A stretch of DNA of 64,000 bases from Streptococcus sanguinis (GTDB lineage: Bacteria > Bacillota > Bacilli > Lactobacillales > Streptococcaceae). The stretch covers positions 2,108,001 to 2,172,000 of the forward strand of contig NZ_LS483364.1 of the NCBI RefSeq assembly GCF_900475275.1, written 5' to 3'. Shown here one piece after another: positions 44,406-55,997 of the stretch (positions within the stretch are counted from its first letter, which is position 1; each line of letters begins with the position of its first letter). The notes under the pieces were generated by a model. It was not told where the DNA came from. It did no database searches and worked only from the letters and a program-made list of their open reading frames with translations. A program made the translations under genes and the position numbers.

Positions 44406-45218
44406 TCATTTTTCAACCGCATCCCAGAGCTGGCGGATGCTTTTTTTCTGCACGGGATCGACAAAGTGTGGGGCGATTTCCACCAGAGATTGCAAGACAA
44501 AAGCCCGCTCAGCCACATAAGGATGAGGAACAATCAAGCCTGGACTATATATCTCCTCCTGCCCTATGTAAAGGATATCCAGATCAATCACACGAGGTCC
44601 CCATTTGATCTCCCGCACGCGCCCTAGATCCGCTTCGATAGCCAAGAGCGTCTGCATTAACTCCTCAGGATTGAGCCAAGTTTCAACTTCAACAACTTGA
44701 TTGAGAAACGGATCCTGCTCAACCCCACCCCAAGGCTCCGTCTCGATACGACTTGATGCCTGCAACATTCTTATATTTTGCTCGGCCATTTTTTCCAAAG
44801 CCGCATCCAGATTGGCAGCTGGGCTGCCTTGATTGCTTCCCAGAGCGATAAAGGCTTTCCGCTTTTGACGCACTAGCTTGACTGAGCAGGTCTCTAAAGG
44901 CAGCGGCACCGGTGCCCAAGGCTTCTTGACCTCCAAGCTGACCTTTTGCACCAAAGGATGAGTCAGAAAAATCCGATCAATCAGCTTGTAAACCAGCGTC
45001 TCAATCAAGTCTTCCTTGCTTTCCTGACACCAGCGGGTTAAATCTTGAGCCAATTCTCCATAGTGGATAGAAGCTGTCAAGTCGCCTGTTTTGGCAGCCC
45101 AAGTCATATCATAGTCTAAAATCAGATCCAGCACAAAACGCTGGCCCAATTCCTTCTCCGCTCCAAACAGACCGTGATAGGCATACACTTCCAAATCCTT
45201 AATGCGTAGCTGATCCAT
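44406..45218 (-). CDS. folBK: Dihydroneopterin aldolase / HPPK fusion
   Basis: A 270-residue bifunctional folate enzyme. Residues 1-118 are dihydroneopterin aldolase ([24 protein letters not shown]), residues 121-270 the pyrophosphokinase ([46 protein letters not shown]). Equivalent to pneumococcal SulD. Last gene of the folate operon; 87 bases after folE. Confidence 0.92.
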   Translation of the reverse strand: MDQLRIKDLEVYAYHGLFGAEKELGQRFVLDLILDYDMTWAAKTGDLTASIHYGELAQDLTRWCQESKEDLIETLVYKLIDRIFLTHPLVQKVSLEVKKPWAPVPLPLETCSVKLVRQKRKAFIALGSNQGSPAANLDAALEKMAEQNIRMLQASSRIETEPWGGVEQDPFLNQVVEVETWLNPEELMQTLLAIEADLGRVREIKWGPRVIDLDILYIGQEEIYSPGLIVPHPYVAERAFVLQSLVEIAPHFVDPVQKKSIRQLWDAVEK

Positions 45219-45305
45219 TCTCTTATCCTTTCTGATTCAAGTTTCTGCATTTCATCCTTAATAAAACTATTTGGCCTTTCCTAACATGCTCCACCACTGA
45301 TAATA

Positions 45306-45860
45306 TCAATGTCCCATCAGTTTGTAAGCTTCATTTTTTAGGTCCTTGTCCGTCGCTAAAATGCCACGCGCCGCTGTAGTAACCGTTGCAGTGCCAGGCT
45401 TTCTGACTCCGCGCATATTCATACACATATGCTCAGCTTCCACCCAGACCAGGGCCCCTTGAGCACCCAGATAGTCCATCAAGGCCTCAGCAATCTCTAC
45501 GGTCAATCGCTCTTGAATCTGCGGTTTCTTGGCATAGACCTCTACTGTTCGGGCCAGCTTGGACAGGCCTGCTACCCGACCATTAGGCACATAGGCGATA
45601 TGAACCTTCCCGTAAAATGGCAGGAAGTGATGCTCACACATGGAATGAAAAAAAATATCCTTCTCCACTACCATATTATTGTCAATGATTTCAAAAGACT
45701 TGGCCAGATGCTCCTCAGCAGTCTCGCCCAGCCCAGCAAAGATTTCCTGGTACATTTTAGCAATGCGCTGTGGCGTCTCCTGCAAGCCTTCGCGGCTTCC
45801 GTCTTCTCCAACCGCCTCAATAATCTGGGCTACAGCTGCTTCAATTTTCTTCGTGTCCAT
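45306..45860 (-). CDS. folE: GTP cyclohydrolase I
   Basis: A 184-residue enzyme that makes dihydroneopterin triphosphate from GTP. Start ATG 45860 ([12 protein letters not shown]) with AGGAG; an ATG six codons upstream is less well placed. Zinc and active-site motif [19 protein letters not shown]-terminal [14 protein letters not shown]. Overlaps folC by 20 bases. Confidence 0.93.
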   Translation of the reverse strand: MDTKKIEAAVAQIIEAVGEDGSREGLQETPQRIAKMYQEIFAGLGETAEEHLAKSFEIIDNNMVVEKDIFFHSMCEHHFLPFYGKVHIAYVPNGRVAGLSKLARTVEVYAKKPQIQERLTVEIAEALMDYLGAQGALVWVEAEHMCMNMRGVRKPGTATVTTAARGILATDKDLKNEAYKLMGH

Positions 45861-47235
45861 ATACGCTCCTATGTTCATTTTTATTTTTTAATAACTGACT
45901 TGACTGAGAAGGACGCTCAGTAAAGTCTAACTTGCGATTCTCAAGGATTGATTTTCTAACCTGAGCCAGAAAATAAAGAGAACCCGTAATCAGCAAAAGC
46001 TCATCCGGCTCATGCTCTACTGCTAAATAATCTGCTACATAATCCGGCCATTCTTTGTAAGACAGGCCTTGCTGCTCAGCCAAGGATTGCATGCTCTCTT
46101 TAGAAAAACTCCGCGGATCAGCAAAGGCTGTCAAGCTTATAGCTGCTTTGGGAATCTTTTGCAGCAGCTCCACCATATCATCCAAGGCCTTGGTTTGGAT
46201 ACAAGCAAATAAAATGTGCTTCTTATAAGTCGGATAATGCTGGTCCAGTGTCGCTGCTAACGACCGCAGGGCATGGGGATTATGGGCTCCATCCAGAAGA
46301 ATAAGCGGCTGATCCGATATCCTTTCCAAACGCCCTGGCCATACAGCAGCAAGCAAAGCCCTCTCAACCTCTGCTTTTGTCAATAAGGGCAGCGACTGCA
46401 ACTGACAGTATAGGTCACACAAGTGCAGAGCTAATCCAGCATTGTCCGCCTGATGCAGTCCCATCAGAGCTGTTTGATACGATTCTTTGGCCCGATAGGC
46501 ATTCGAAAAGGAAAAGCACTCCCCCTCCTCTGACTCTTGATGTTCCACTTGATAAGCTTGAGACCAAGAAAAGAGCGGAGCATCTTTTTCAGCAGCCTTT
46601 TGCTCGACTACTGCCAGAGCCTCTGACTCCAACCTACCGGTCACAATGGGAACTCCATGCTTGATAATGCCAGCTTTCTGCTGGGCAATAGCCTCTAGAC
46701 TGTCACCTAGCAAGGCCACATGATCCAGACCGACTGTTGTGATTGCAGTCAGTAAGGGCTGGCAGACATTGGTACTATCCAAAAGCCCACCCATGCCGAC
46801 CTCGATAATAGCCACATCCACCTGCTGCTGGACAAAATAATCATAAGCTAGAGCAGTCACAATCTCAAACTCAGTCACCCCCTGCAAGCTAGAGTCTGCC
46901 GCATACTGGGCCAAAAGCTCTTGGTAAAGAGACAGTAATCGCTGAAGATCTTGGTCGGAAATCGCATTGCCATTAATGGCAATCTGCTCATTGTAGCTGA
47001 CTAGGTAGGGAGAGGTGAAAGTGCCAACGCGCAGGGCTCGCACCTCCAAAAGTTGGCGCAGATGGGCAATGGTCGAGCCCTTGCCATTAGTCCCTGCAAT
47101 ATGGATGACTGGCAGCCGCAAATGCGGATTCCCCCGCAGCTCCAGCAAACGCTCCATCCGCTCCAAGCCAAAATTGGGACTGGCTGTCCGATAGGCTTCC
47201 AGCCAACTTAAATCAGGTAATTCTTGTTTTTTCAT
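45841..47235 (-). CDS. folC: Folylpolyglutamate / dihydrofolate synthase
   Basis: A 464-residue Mur-ligase-like enzyme adding Glu to folates. P-loop [32 protein letters not shown] block ([12 protein letters not shown]), and [11 protein letters not shown]. The C-terminal ~25 residues are charged and overlap folE, somewhat longer than in pneumococcal SulB. One base after folP. Confidence 0.92.
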   Translation of the reverse strand: MKKQELPDLSWLEAYRTASPNFGLERMERLLELRGNPHLRLPVIHIAGTNGKGSTIAHLRQLLEVRALRVGTFTSPYLVSYNEQIAINGNAISDQDLQRLLSLYQELLAQYAADSSLQGVTEFEIVTALAYDYFVQQQVDVAIIEVGMGGLLDSTNVCQPLLTAITTVGLDHVALLGDSLEAIAQQKAGIIKHGVPIVTGRLESEALAVVEQKAAEKDAPLFSWSQAYQVEHQESEEGECFSFSNAYRAKESYQTALMGLHQADNAGLALHLCDLYCQLQSLPLLTKAEVERALLAAVWPGRLERISDQPLILLDGAHNPHALRSLAATLDQHYPTYKKHILFACIQTKALDDMVELLQKIPKAAISLTAFADPRSFSKESMQSLAEQQGLSYKEWPDYVADYLAVEHEPDELLLITGSLYFLAQVRKSILENRKLDFTERPSQSSQLLKNKNEHRSVYGHEEN

Positions 47236-47236
47236 C

Positions 47237-48202
<966 letters not shown>

Positions 48203-48232
48203 TCATTTCTATCGGCTGCCCTGCTCTTCAAC

Positions 48233-48259
48233 AAAAAAGGCACACTCATCTAGTGTACC
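48233..48259 (-). terminator. Attenuator-type terminator in folP leader
   Basis: Minus strand GGTACACT-AGATG-AGTGTGCC followed directly by TTTTTT, between the folP promoter and folP. It would end most transcripts about 105 bases after the start, so an antitermination switch is implied. Confidence 0.75.
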
Positions 48260-48348
48260 GCAAAGCTCTCAGCAGATGCAGCATCCAGTCCTATGAACTG
48301 CACTCGACTTCACAAGAAAACCTTATCTAGTCCCTTGTTTCATTTACC

Positions 48349-48376
48349 ATTTTACCATAATTCTTCTATTTGACAA
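48349..48376 (-). promoter_or_regulatory. Folate operon promoter
   Basis: Minus strand TTGTCA (48371-48376), 16 bases, TAAAAT (48349-48354). The leader to folP is about 150 bases. Confidence 0.65.
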
Positions 48377-48384
48377 AACACTTT

Positions 48385-49023
48385 CTAAAAGCAAAAGGGT
48401 AAAAGGCTGAGAATAATCATATTTCTGAGAATATGGGCCAGCATAGACAGCTCCAAACGCTGAAAATAAGGCCTGAGTAGATGAGCAAAGACCAGTCCCA
48501 AAACCAGATAGGACAGAAAACACATAGTTTCCTGAGGATTTTTCGCAAGGGAAAAGCAGAGCAAACCTAGTGCAATCCCCCAGCTCTTCCGATAGCGAAG
48601 AGAGGCATCACTGTCAACAAATTTCGGTGCCGCAGGGGATAAAACGGCGATGTCAATCCCCAGAAGCAAAAGAGAAGATGACAGAAAACTCTCCGTCAGC
48701 ATCTGCTCCACCGCCTGTCCTGACTGCACCTCCTTGCCACACAGCAGAAGAACCCCCGCAGCATTGACCAAAATCATCAAAAAATACAAGAAAAGCAAGT
48801 GTCGATAGTTGCTTGACTGACGCAGAGAACCTTTGATTTCCTGAAGTTCTCTGGAAAAATAAAAGGCGCAACAAAAAAGCAATCCCAGCAAGCCCACCAT
48901 AAAAAGCAGATTGGCCTGACTAAAGACCAAGCGATGAGGCATTGGATGAAGCATGAGCAGCAGTCCCGTCTGAGTCAACATAGCCAGTAGTAACAATTGA
49001 ATGATTTTTTCTAATTTCAGCAT
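48385..49023 (-). CDS. CPBP-like membrane protein, degenerate
   Basis: A 212-residue polytopic protein whose end (RLELSMLAHILRNMII) closely resembles the end of the neighbouring CPBP protease (RLEMSILAHMLRN), so it is a paralogue. It lacks the EExxxR and FxxxH motifs of active CAAX-type intramembrane proteases. It could be a pseudoenzyme. No Shine-Dalgarno is obvious beyond GGAGA. Confidence 0.65.
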   Translation of the reverse strand: MLKLEKIIQLLLLAMLTQTGLLLMLHPMPHRLVFSQANLLFMVGLLGLLFCCAFYFSRELQEIKGSLRQSSNYRHLLFLYFLMILVNAAGVLLLCGKEVQSGQAVEQMLTESFLSSSLLLLGIDIAVLSPAAPKFVDSDASLRYRKSWGIALGLLCFSLAKNPQETMCFLSYLVLGLVFAHLLRPYFQRLELSMLAHILRNMIILSLLPFCF

Positions 49024-49140
49024 ATTCTCTCCATTCTTCTCTTATCATTATAGAAGAAGTAAGAGCAAGCTGGTAGAAATCCCCTCAAATGTCCTAATTT
49101 GTGCCTCAAATGACAAAAAAAGCAGATATTCTCTGCTTTC

Positions 49141-49818
49141 TTACTTGTTCACCAAACCTGTCAGTATCATAATGAGTACTGCAACTCCATTTCTCAGCAT
49201 GTGCGCCAAAATAGACATTTCCAAACGCTTAAATATGTAAGCAACCGCGGCTAAAACAGCACCCATACCTGCATATATAACAAAACTGCCGATGTTGGTC
49301 GGACCATGAAAAAGACCGAAAAGAATGACTCCTACAACCAAGCCCCAAACATAATGCTTGGTAAAAATTTTCTGAGGAATCAGGCCGCGAAAGACTACTT
49401 CCTCCAAGATAGGAGCCTGAATCACAGCACCTACCACTAATAAAATCTTGGGTACATGCTGAAATAATGCATTCAAGGCATCCTGATTAGCAGTAGAAAT
49501 GGCCTGACCTTCTAGCAGCATAATAATTGCTCCTAACATGTTGACACCAATCATGACAACATTAGAAACGGCTAACCAGCCAAACGAAGACCATTTGAAG
49601 AAGCTAAAGTCAAGGCTCAGCAGTTCTTCTTGCTTAGCCATTCTCAGAACAAAAAAGATAATCAAAAGATATACCACCAGCACAAAGATAGTCTGTCCAG
49701 CTGAAAAATTCTTTTCAGAAGCAGTCATCTGTCGGATAAATATAAATGGTATCTGGCTGAGAAATAAGACAAACAAAGTCAGTAGAATGTACTCTAATTT
49801 TTTTAGAATTGCTTTCAT
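49141..49818 (-). CDS. CPBP family intramembrane metalloprotease
   Basis: A 225-residue protein from ATG 49818 (GGAGGAAGAT before it). Motif 1 EEVVFRG (EExxxR) and motif 2 FGLFHG are intact, followed by a final His-Asn segment HMLRNGV. This family includes bacteriocin self-immunity and processing proteases (Abi/CAAX). No bacteriocin gene is seen adjacent. The frame extends upstream to 49971 without RBS. Confidence 0.85.
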   Translation of the reverse strand: MKAILKKLEYILLTLFVLFLSQIPFIFIRQMTASEKNFSAGQTIFVLVVYLLIIFFVLRMAKQEELLSLDFSFFKWSSFGWLAVSNVVMIGVNMLGAIIMLLEGQAISTANQDALNALFQHVPKILLVVGAVIQAPILEEVVFRGLIPQKIFTKHYVWGLVVGVILFGLFHGPTNIGSFVIYAGMGAVLAAVAYIFKRLEMSILAHMLRNGVAVLIMILTGLVNK

Positions 49819-49995
49819 ATCTTCCTCCTTTTCCTTCCTAGTATAGCTCAATTTTCTTATTTTGTATAGACAATTCTTAACTGCAAGCATCTTGTATATC
49901 ACGGGTTGGGAACTAATACTGATAGTGATTATGAGAACGAATCGCTCAGTTTTTCCAAGGTCAGCAACCAAGAAAATCCTTTCTTAAAACATACA

Positions 49996-50020
49996 AAAAG
50001 CCCAGTCAAACTGAGCTTTT
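49996..50020 (-). terminator. ackA terminator
   Basis: AAAAGCCCAGT-CAA-ACTGAGCTTTT with T/A-runs. Confidence 0.8.
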
Positions 50021-50032
50021 GGATTTTTTGTT

Positions 50033-51226
50033 TTATTGATTTTTGAAACGTTCAACATCACGGGCAATGACCAATTCTTCGTCAGTTGGGATAACCAAGA
50101 CTTTGACCTTGGCATCAGGACTGGAAATCACGCCTTCTGCACCATGCACATTCTTTTCTGGATCCACATTACAGCCAAACCAAGAAATACCATTAATAAC
50201 CAGTTCACGAATGGTCACAGAATTTTCACCAATTCCTGCGGTAAAGATAATAGCATCAGCTCCATTCAAGACAGCAAGATACTGACCAATGTATTTTTGA
50301 ATCCGGTCCACAAAAATGTCATTAGCTAATTGAGCCTTGGCATCACCTGCCCGCATTGCTTCATGAATATCACGCATATCACTTGACTTCTCAGAAACTC
50401 CAAGCAAGCCAGATTCACGATTCAAAACGCGGCTAATATCTTCCGGAGTATTAAAGTCATCTGTGTATTGCATCAGGTAAGGAATGATGGCTGGGTCGAT
50501 ATCCCCAGTCCGCGTTCCCATCATGACACCGCCAAGTGGTGTGAATCCCATAGAGGTATCTACAGAAACGCCCTTGTCTACTGCTGTGATAGAAGCTCCG
50601 TTACCAATGTGGCAAGTGATAAGTTTGAGTTCTTCAATCGGACGTCCCAAAATTTTAGCAGCTTCCTTGGCTACATACTCATGGCTGGTCCCGTGAGCTC
50701 CGTACTTGCGGACCTTGTTTTCAGTGTAATATTTAGTCGGAATCGGATAGCGATATGCTTTTTCCGGCATAGTTGTATGGAAAGAGGTGTCAAAGACCAC
50801 CACGCTGGTAATGTCTGGCAGAATTTCTCTAAAAGCACGGATGCCTGCAGCGTTGGCTGGATTATGCAATGGAGCCAGAAGAGACAACTCCTCTACCTTT
50901 TGAATCACTTCTTCATCAACGAGGGCTGAATCCTTAAAGTATTCACCACCAGCCACAACACGGTGACCCACACCGGTAATCTCATCATAAGATTCAATGA
51001 TATTAAAGCGTTTCAAATCATCCAGCAAAATTTTTACGGCCTGCGTGTGATCTGCAATATCAAGAACCTGCTTTTCTGAACGACCGTCAAATTTCACTGT
51101 TGAAATAGAATCCTTGAGACCAATCCGTTCCAGCAAGCCCTTAGCCAAGACCTTTTCTTCCGGCATCAAGTAGAGTTGCCATTTTAAGCTTGAGCTTCCT
51201 GCATTAATAGAAATTGTTTTCGACAT
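50033..51226 (-). CDS. ackA: Acetate kinase
   Basis: A 397-residue ASKHA enzyme making ATP and acetate from acetyl phosphate. [49 protein letters not shown] and FTAGIGENS are all typical. In S. mutans the corresponding gene is the last member (comYI) of the comY operon; here the gap to comYH is 36 bases. Confidence 0.97.
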   Translation of the reverse strand: MSKTISINAGSSSLKWQLYLMPEEKVLAKGLLERIGLKDSISTVKFDGRSEKQVLDIADHTQAVKILLDDLKRFNIIESYDEITGVGHRVVAGGEYFKDSALVDEEVIQKVEELSLLAPLHNPANAAGIRAFREILPDITSVVVFDTSFHTTMPEKAYRYPIPTKYYTENKVRKYGAHGTSHEYVAKEAAKILGRPIEELKLITCHIGNGASITAVDKGVSVDTSMGFTPLGGVMMGTRTGDIDPAIIPYLMQYTDDFNTPEDISRVLNRESGLLGVSEKSSDMRDIHEAMRAGDAKAQLANDIFVDRIQKYIGQYLAVLNGADAIIFTAGIGENSVTIRELVINGISWFGCNVDPEKNVHGAEGVISSPDAKVKVLVIPTDEELVIARDVERFKNQ

Positions 51227-51262
51227 TTCTTCACCTCTTTAAGCGTTTTCAAAATTATTATA

Positions 51263-52228
51263 TCAAAATTTTGTTTGAATTTCACTATCTTTGTACCAGT
51301 TTTGAAAACTTTGACGGAATTTAAACATTTCATCATGATCCTGCAAATCCCGCAGAGGATAGATAAAAGGCTGAATGTTATTCGCTTCCTGTTTCCTCAA
51401 GACAAAAAGAGTTTTGGCATGCTTGCTGCTTGAGAAAATAGACTCTGGCAAGGTTATCATCGCGATAAACTGAGCCTTGGCTAGGAGCCATTTTTTCAGC
51501 AGAGGAGCTTGAGCGCTGGTCAAGAGATCATTTGGCGCCAGAAATATAGCATAACCACCTGGCTTCAGATATTTGAGCGATTGCTCCATCAGGAGATGAT
51601 GGGCATAAGTGTGCTCATCCGGACTAGCCACTTCATAGCGGGAGGCGATACTGTCGTCTGGATAATAACCAACCGGTAAATCACTGATAATGATATCACT
51701 CTCTTTCAGAACCTGAGGGCGAACTGCATCCCCCTGAGCAAAGTGAGCCTTAGAATTCATAACCTCTGCAATGCTGGCAGAAAGGTCAATTAATAAATCA
51801 TCTAGCTCCAGACCTAAGTAGTCAATCTTCTTTTGGGTATGATTGAGAACAGTCTCAGCCAAATTTCCTGTTCCGCTGCCGATTTCTAATACATCAGCTT
51901 CCTCTCCGTGAGCTAGCTGGTCCAATAAGAAAGTAATCAGAAAACCAATTGTGTCAGGTGTGAATTGATGATTGACCTGCATGGGCTCCGTCTGGGCAGC
52001 CTTCATCAGGATAAACTGATAGACTCTCCGCCACTCTTCCTTGGTCAAATGCAGAGCGCGGATTTTTTCATCGTTGGTCAGAACCTCTTGTAAATCAGTA
52101 TCTCCATCTAGGTAAATGCCATTCTGCTCAATCAGAGCATCGTAAAAATTGGTCGCCAGAGTGTTTTGGATATTCTGGACGTTTTCGAGAATCAGAGTAT
52201 AAGCTTGTTCTATCTTTTCAAAATTCAT
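51263..52228 (-). CDS. comYH: Class I methyltransferase of comY operon
   Basis: A 321-residue N6-adenine-type methyltransferase: SAM motif VLEIGSGTGNLAETV, catalytic NPPY-like motif as SDLPVGYYP. Homologues follow the competence pilus genes in streptococci and are needed for transformation in S. mutans, though the target is not known. An 81-bp gap with no gene separates it from comYG. Confidence 0.88.
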   Translation of the reverse strand: MNFEKIEQAYTLILENVQNIQNTLATNFYDALIEQNGIYLDGDTDLQEVLTNDEKIRALHLTKEEWRRVYQFILMKAAQTEPMQVNHQFTPDTIGFLITFLLDQLAHGEEADVLEIGSGTGNLAETVLNHTQKKIDYLGLELDDLLIDLSASIAEVMNSKAHFAQGDAVRPQVLKESDIIISDLPVGYYPDDSIASRYEVASPDEHTYAHHLLMEQSLKYLKPGGYAIFLAPNDLLTSAQAPLLKKWLLAKAQFIAMITLPESIFSSSKHAKTLFVLRKQEANNIQPFIYPLRDLQDHDEMFKFRQSFQNWYKDSEIQTKF

Positions 52229-52309
52229 GGAATCCTCCGTTCATCCTATCATACCAAAAATAAGGCCCCATTCCAAGATATATAAAATTACAAAGATTTT
52301 ACAGTTATA

Positions 52310-52702
52310 TTAGCCCGACTTACCAGCTTCGTCCGAAATTGCTTTCTCTTTTTTGTCAGTTGGTTTCTTGTCTTCCTTAGCTTTCTCCTCCTCCTTCTTA
52401 GAAATGGTAAAAGTAAAGGAATAGGAATGCCCGCTGCTGAGCTGACTGCCGATTTCCAGTTCCTTCCCTTTCTTACGGTAGACCGCCTTGCCCTGCTCAA
52501 ACTCCATCTCACCGCTATCATCCTTGGCTGTAGCTTTTGTCAGAACTGCCATTGCATAGGCTTCTGTCCTTTCCCTGTTGAAAAGCTGCAAACGCTGACT
52601 GCTGACTTGACGGTTGAGATAAAACTGCAGGAGCAGGCTAAAGACTGCGGCCATCAGCAGCGCATACAGTAAAATACCTGCCTCAACTTTCTTCTTCCAC
52701 AC
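52310..52702 (-). CDS. comYG: Competence minor pseudopilin ComYG/ComGG
   Basis: A 130-residue protein with an N-terminal hydrophobic helix ([17 protein letters not shown]) without a canonical prepilin peptidase site, as for ComGG, and a highly charged Lys/Glu C-terminus. Overlaps comYF by 20 bases. Confidence 0.82.
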   Translation of the reverse strand: MWKKKVEAGILLYALLMAAVFSLLLQFYLNRQVSSQRLQLFNRERTEAYAMAVLTKATAKDDSGEMEFEQGKAVYRKKGKELEIGSQLSSGHSYSFTFTISKKEEEKAKEDKKPTDKKEKAISDEAGKSG

Positions 52703-53120
52703 GATAGACGAACTCCCTCTCTAAGCCTTTTTCAAAGCGAAAATGAAGATGGACAAGCTTACCTTCCTGACGCACATCAGCTGCTTCCAAACCATAAATC
52801 ATCGGCTGGTAGCCGCGACCGCTCTTATCTGTTTTACGGAAATCATCTCCCTTGGATTTACCCAAGGCCAAGTCCCTGCCATCCTGTCTGATGTAGATTT
52901 TATTGTCTTCAACCTTGTCAAATTGACTTCGCGAAAGCTCCGTCTCCAGTTGGTCGGCAAACAAAAGCCACTCTTGCTGCTGATTATTCTCCTGCTGATG
53001 CAGTTCTGAAGATAAGAGCTGGGTCATAGCCTGAAAGACCAGTATTCCACCACTGAGAACCAGCAAGGCTACTAAAGCCTCCAAGAGAGTAAAGGCCTTG
53101 ACTTTAAGGTTTTTGGACAC
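52683..53120 (-). CDS. comYF: Competence minor pseudopilin ComYF/ComGF
   Basis: A 145-residue prepilin; [20 protein letters not shown] is the type IV processing site and helix (Ala at -1). Overlaps comYE by 17 bases. Confidence 0.85.
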   Translation of the reverse strand: MSKNLKVKAFTLLEALVALLVLSGGILVFQAMTQLLSSELHQQENNQQQEWLLFADQLETELSRSQFDKVEDNKIYIRQDGRDLALGKSKGDDFRKTDKSGRGYQPMIYGLEAADVRQEGKLVHLHFRFEKGLEREFVYRVEEES

Positions 53121-53397
53121 GGATGACTACCTCCCCTTCGTGATAGACCAGCAGCTGCTTATCTGTCTTAAGCTGACTTATAGCAATTCCATTGATATGA
53201 AGCTCTTCTTGTCCTGTTTGCAGAGCCATACGGGCTACCCGAAGCACCTCTTCCTGCTGCAGAAGGAGCTGCTGCTCTTTACGAGACCGGCTAATCTGTC
53301 CCAGAAGCAGACTGGCAATAGCCGCAAAAACTGCCATGGCCATCAGAGCTTCCAGCAGAATGCTAGCCTGAAGCTGTCGTCTTTTTAAACTTGCCAT
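53104..53397 (-). CDS. comYE: Competence minor pseudopilin ComYE/ComGE
   Basis: A 97-residue protein, start ATG 53397 ([20 protein letters not shown]). The open frame continues upstream to 53595 but overlaps comYD there and has no RBS. Processing site is QASILLEA. Overlaps comYD by 35 bases. Confidence 0.82.
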   Translation of the reverse strand: MASLKRRQLQASILLEALMAMAVFAAIASLLLGQISRSRKEQQLLLQQEEVLRVARMALQTGQEELHINGIAISQLKTDKQLLVYHEGEVVIRVQKP

Positions 53398-53797
53398 TGC
53401 CCATATAAAGCTGGTAAACAACTGTCCTGTCCTCCGTCTGAAAAATAATCTTGCTGAGTGATGAATTTCCCCCAGCCCGGTCAAACTTAATGACCTGCTG
53501 CTCATGCTCCTGCAAAGTTTGTGGAAAATCCAGCTCTTGATAACCGTTGGAAATCTGCCGTCCTGAAATCTTGAGAGAAAGCTTATCATGCCCAACTAAG
53601 CTCAGCCTCTGCGTCTCCTGATAGAGCCTCTCAAACTCTAAAAAGAAGAGTTGCTCTTGAACCTGATTGAAGCCAGCCCTGACCGAGCCAGATAATACTA
53701 GTAGTAGAAAACTAACAACAAAAAGAACTAAGAGACTTTCCAGCAATGTAAAAGCCTTAATTGGCAACCGCTTGAGTTTCGCCACTGTGTTTTCCAT
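53363..53797 (-). CDS. comYD: Competence minor pseudopilin ComYD/ComGD
   Basis: A 144-residue prepilin with PIKAFTLLESLLVLFVVSFL. Overlaps comYC by 41 bases. Part of the transformation pilus tip complex. Confidence 0.87.
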   Translation of the reverse strand: MENTVAKLKRLPIKAFTLLESLLVLFVVSFLLLVLSGSVRAGFNQVQEQLFFLEFERLYQETQRLSLVGHDKLSLKISGRQISNGYQELDFPQTLQEHEQQVIKFDRAGGNSSLSKIIFQTEDRTVVYQLYMGNGKFKKTTASG

Positions 53798-54074
53798 AGT
53801 AAGCCTTATATGAATCTGCCTGCTTCTGGCTGATATTTCCTGCGCTGACTAGCTTGCTCAGGCTAGCCTTTTCATTGGTGTTCTTAAGCTCATACAGCTC
53901 CGCCTGGCTTTCTACTACCTTGACCACCGCTGCCGTTCCTGTATCTGAAACAGCATCTTTTTGCTTGGTCAGATTAGGCACAAAGAGCAGCAAGAGTACG
54001 CTGATAACCAGCAAGACAATCAGCATTTCCACAAGGGTGAATGCTTGAACTTTTAAGGTATTAAGTTTTTTCAT
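53757..54074 (-). CDS. comYC: Major competence pilin ComYC/ComGC
   Basis: A 105-residue prepilin, start ATG 54074 (RBS GGAGG), overlapping the comYB stop by one base. KVQAFTLVEMLIVLLV is the processing site and N-terminal helix; the C-terminal part is polar. Forms the transformation pilus fibre. Confidence 0.92.
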   Translation of the reverse strand: MKKLNTLKVQAFTLVEMLIVLLVISVLLLLFVPNLTKQKDAVSDTGTAAVVKVVESQAELYELKNTNEKASLSKLVSAGNISQKQADSYKAYYGKHSGETQAVAN

Positions 54075-55078
54075 TACAAATGAACCTCCATATTCTGATA
54101 AATGGGCAAGAGCATTGCCGCATAAAGTAAAACAATCACTAAGGCAACAAAAATAAATACTAGGGGCTGAATGAAATTCATGGCTCGGTTGATACGTAGG
54201 AAAAATTCCTCCCAAGTCTTTTCAGCATAGACTTCCAGCTCACTATCTAGCTTGGATTTGACCTCACCATACTCGATCATCAGGGACAATTCTTTCTTAA
54301 AGAAAGGATAGCTCGCCACCTTGTCCGCATAGCCTTGACCGCCTTGCAAAGCAGCAGCCATATCTTCTCCGATTTCCTGAAAGAGCTGGGAAGGCTGCTC
54401 CTGCATAATCGCAAAAATCTGACTCAATTCCAGGCCCTGACCAATCATATTTCCCCATTCACGAGCATAATAAGCGGTCAAGTAAGCCTGCACCAAACGC
54501 CCAATAAAAGGCAGAGCTGCTAGTTTGCTGAAAAAACGAATCTTGGATGACTTTCGATAATAAAAGAGAGCCACTGAAACCAAGGCGGCCCAAGCAAGGC
54601 TGCTCCACAAAAAAATCTGAGGCAGGTGATTAATCAGCTGAGTAGCTAGATTCTGGCTGTCTAATTGAGGCAGAAGATAGTTGCGCAATCCCAGCATGAT
54701 AAGGACCAAAAAGCCCAGCAGCATGAGAGGATAGGTTCCTACCTCTATCAATTTTTTCTTAACCTTGGACAGATTTTCCAGATAGGCCTCAATTTTGCCC
54801 AGACTAAGTGTCAGATTGCCATGCAGCTCAGATAAGGACAGCTGGGTTACAACGCTGTCGGAAAATCCCAGTCGACTGACAATCTCTGAAAAGGACTGAC
54901 CAGCTGACAAACCTGCCCGCATTTCTGCCACATAAGCCTCCTCCAGCAAGGCACTTCGCCTCAGAAAGTCTACAATCTCTGCTAAGTGAAAACCGCTGCT
55001 AAAGAGATTATGAAAGAGCTCAATAATCTTTTTCTGCTTAGGCGTAGACAATTTTTTCGGTCTGCCTTTGCTCAGCAC
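54074..55078 (-). CDS. comYB: Competence pilus platform protein ComYB/ComGB
   Basis: A GspF/PilC-like inner-membrane protein. I place the start at GTG 55078 (VLSKGRPKKLSTPKQ), seven bases after AGAAGGA and inside comYA; this gives 334 residues as usual. Two T2SSF domains with three TM segments (GTYPLMLLGFLVLIMLG and the C-terminal LVFIFVALVIVLLYA). Confidence 0.9.
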   Translation of the reverse strand: MLSKGRPKKLSTPKQKKIIELFHNLFSSGFHLAEIVDFLRRSALLEEAYVAEMRAGLSAGQSFSEIVSRLGFSDSVVTQLSLSELHGNLTLSLGKIEAYLENLSKVKKKLIEVGTYPLMLLGFLVLIMLGLRNYLLPQLDSQNLATQLINHLPQIFLWSSLAWAALVSVALFYYRKSSKIRFFSKLAALPFIGRLVQAYLTAYYAREWGNMIGQGLELSQIFAIMQEQPSQLFQEIGEDMAAALQGGQGYADKVASYPFFKKELSLMIEYGEVKSKLDSELEVYAEKTWEEFFLRINRAMNFIQPLVFIFVALVIVLLYAAMLLPIYQNMEVHL

Positions 55079-55979
55079 TGATATGTCCTTCTGCAAAAAG
55101 CTGATCAATCTGCTGATTCCAGACTGCGGCTTCGTGCTCTTGATAGTTTTGACTGACAAAATCAACGACACCTCCTCCCCCAATTAAACGCTGGTAACAA
55201 ACACCTTGAAGCACCATTCTTAGCTCATCCTCGCTAACGCCCAATTCCAAAAGTCGCTCATAGACACCGCGAACACTCTTGGCATGAATCGTTGAAAAGA
55301 CCGTAGCTCCGGTCAAACTTGCCCGAACCACTGCCCTAGCTGTCTCTCGATCACGGATTTCCCCGATAATCAAGAGATCCGGACGATGTCGCAGAGACAG
55401 CTTAATCAGACTGTCATAAGTCATGCCAATGGTTTCGTTCAGTTGCAGCTGCAGCATAGCCTCTTGCTTAATCTCAACCGGATCTTCAATCGACATAACC
55501 TGCTGATCAGAAAATTTAAGCTGAGCCAAATGGTACATCAAGGTCGTCTTGCCACTGCCGACTGGTCCTGAGAAAAGATAGAGACCGCGAGCCTGAATTT
55601 TCTTTCGCAGCTCCGGCAATTGCTCAAACCAAAAGCGCAGCTCCCTGTCTTCGTCATGAAGGAGCCGGATAACCAGACTTTCAAAACCACGGTAATCCCC
55701 AACTGACGACAGCCGAATTGAAACCTTGGCTTCCCCACAGTCATAATCGCAAGACCCCAGCTGACTGCGGCGCTTCTCTCCAACATTCATACCTGCGACA
55801 AACTTAAAGTGGCTGATAACAGCTGACAGAAGTTCAAAATCATAAGTCTTAATAAAGCGACGTTCATCACCGATTCTCATATAAAGCTCATAGCAAGTAG
55901 TCTTAGGAATGAGGTAAATATCCTGCGCCCCTTCTTGCCGAGCCTGCCTAATCATTTCTTTTGCAATTTCTTGAACCAT
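55038..55979 (-). CDS. comYA: Competence pilus assembly ATPase ComYA/ComGA
   Basis: A 313-residue GspE/PilB-type ATPase. Walker A FSGPVGSGKTTLM, Asp box IEDPVEI, Walker B LLIIGEIRDRETA, His box STIHAKS. It powers pilus extension for DNA uptake. First gene of comYA-H; overlaps comYB by 41 bases. Confidence 0.94.
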   Translation of the reverse strand: MVQEIAKEMIRQARQEGAQDIYLIPKTTCYELYMRIGDERRFIKTYDFELLSAVISHFKFVAGMNVGEKRRSQLGSCDYDCGEAKVSIRLSSVGDYRGFESLVIRLLHDEDRELRFWFEQLPELRKKIQARGLYLFSGPVGSGKTTLMYHLAQLKFSDQQVMSIEDPVEIKQEAMLQLQLNETIGMTYDSLIKLSLRHRPDLLIIGEIRDRETARAVVRASLTGATVFSTIHAKSVRGVYERLLELGVSEDELRMVLQGVCYQRLIGGGGVVDFVSQNYQEHEAAVWNQQIDQLFAEGHISAEQRQTEKIVYA

Positions 55980-55997
55980 AAATCCTCCTCACCTTAC

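Noticed and set aside
51263-52228. Restriction-modification methylase
   Set aside because: No restriction or specificity gene adjacent; operon position identifies the competence-linked ComYH family.
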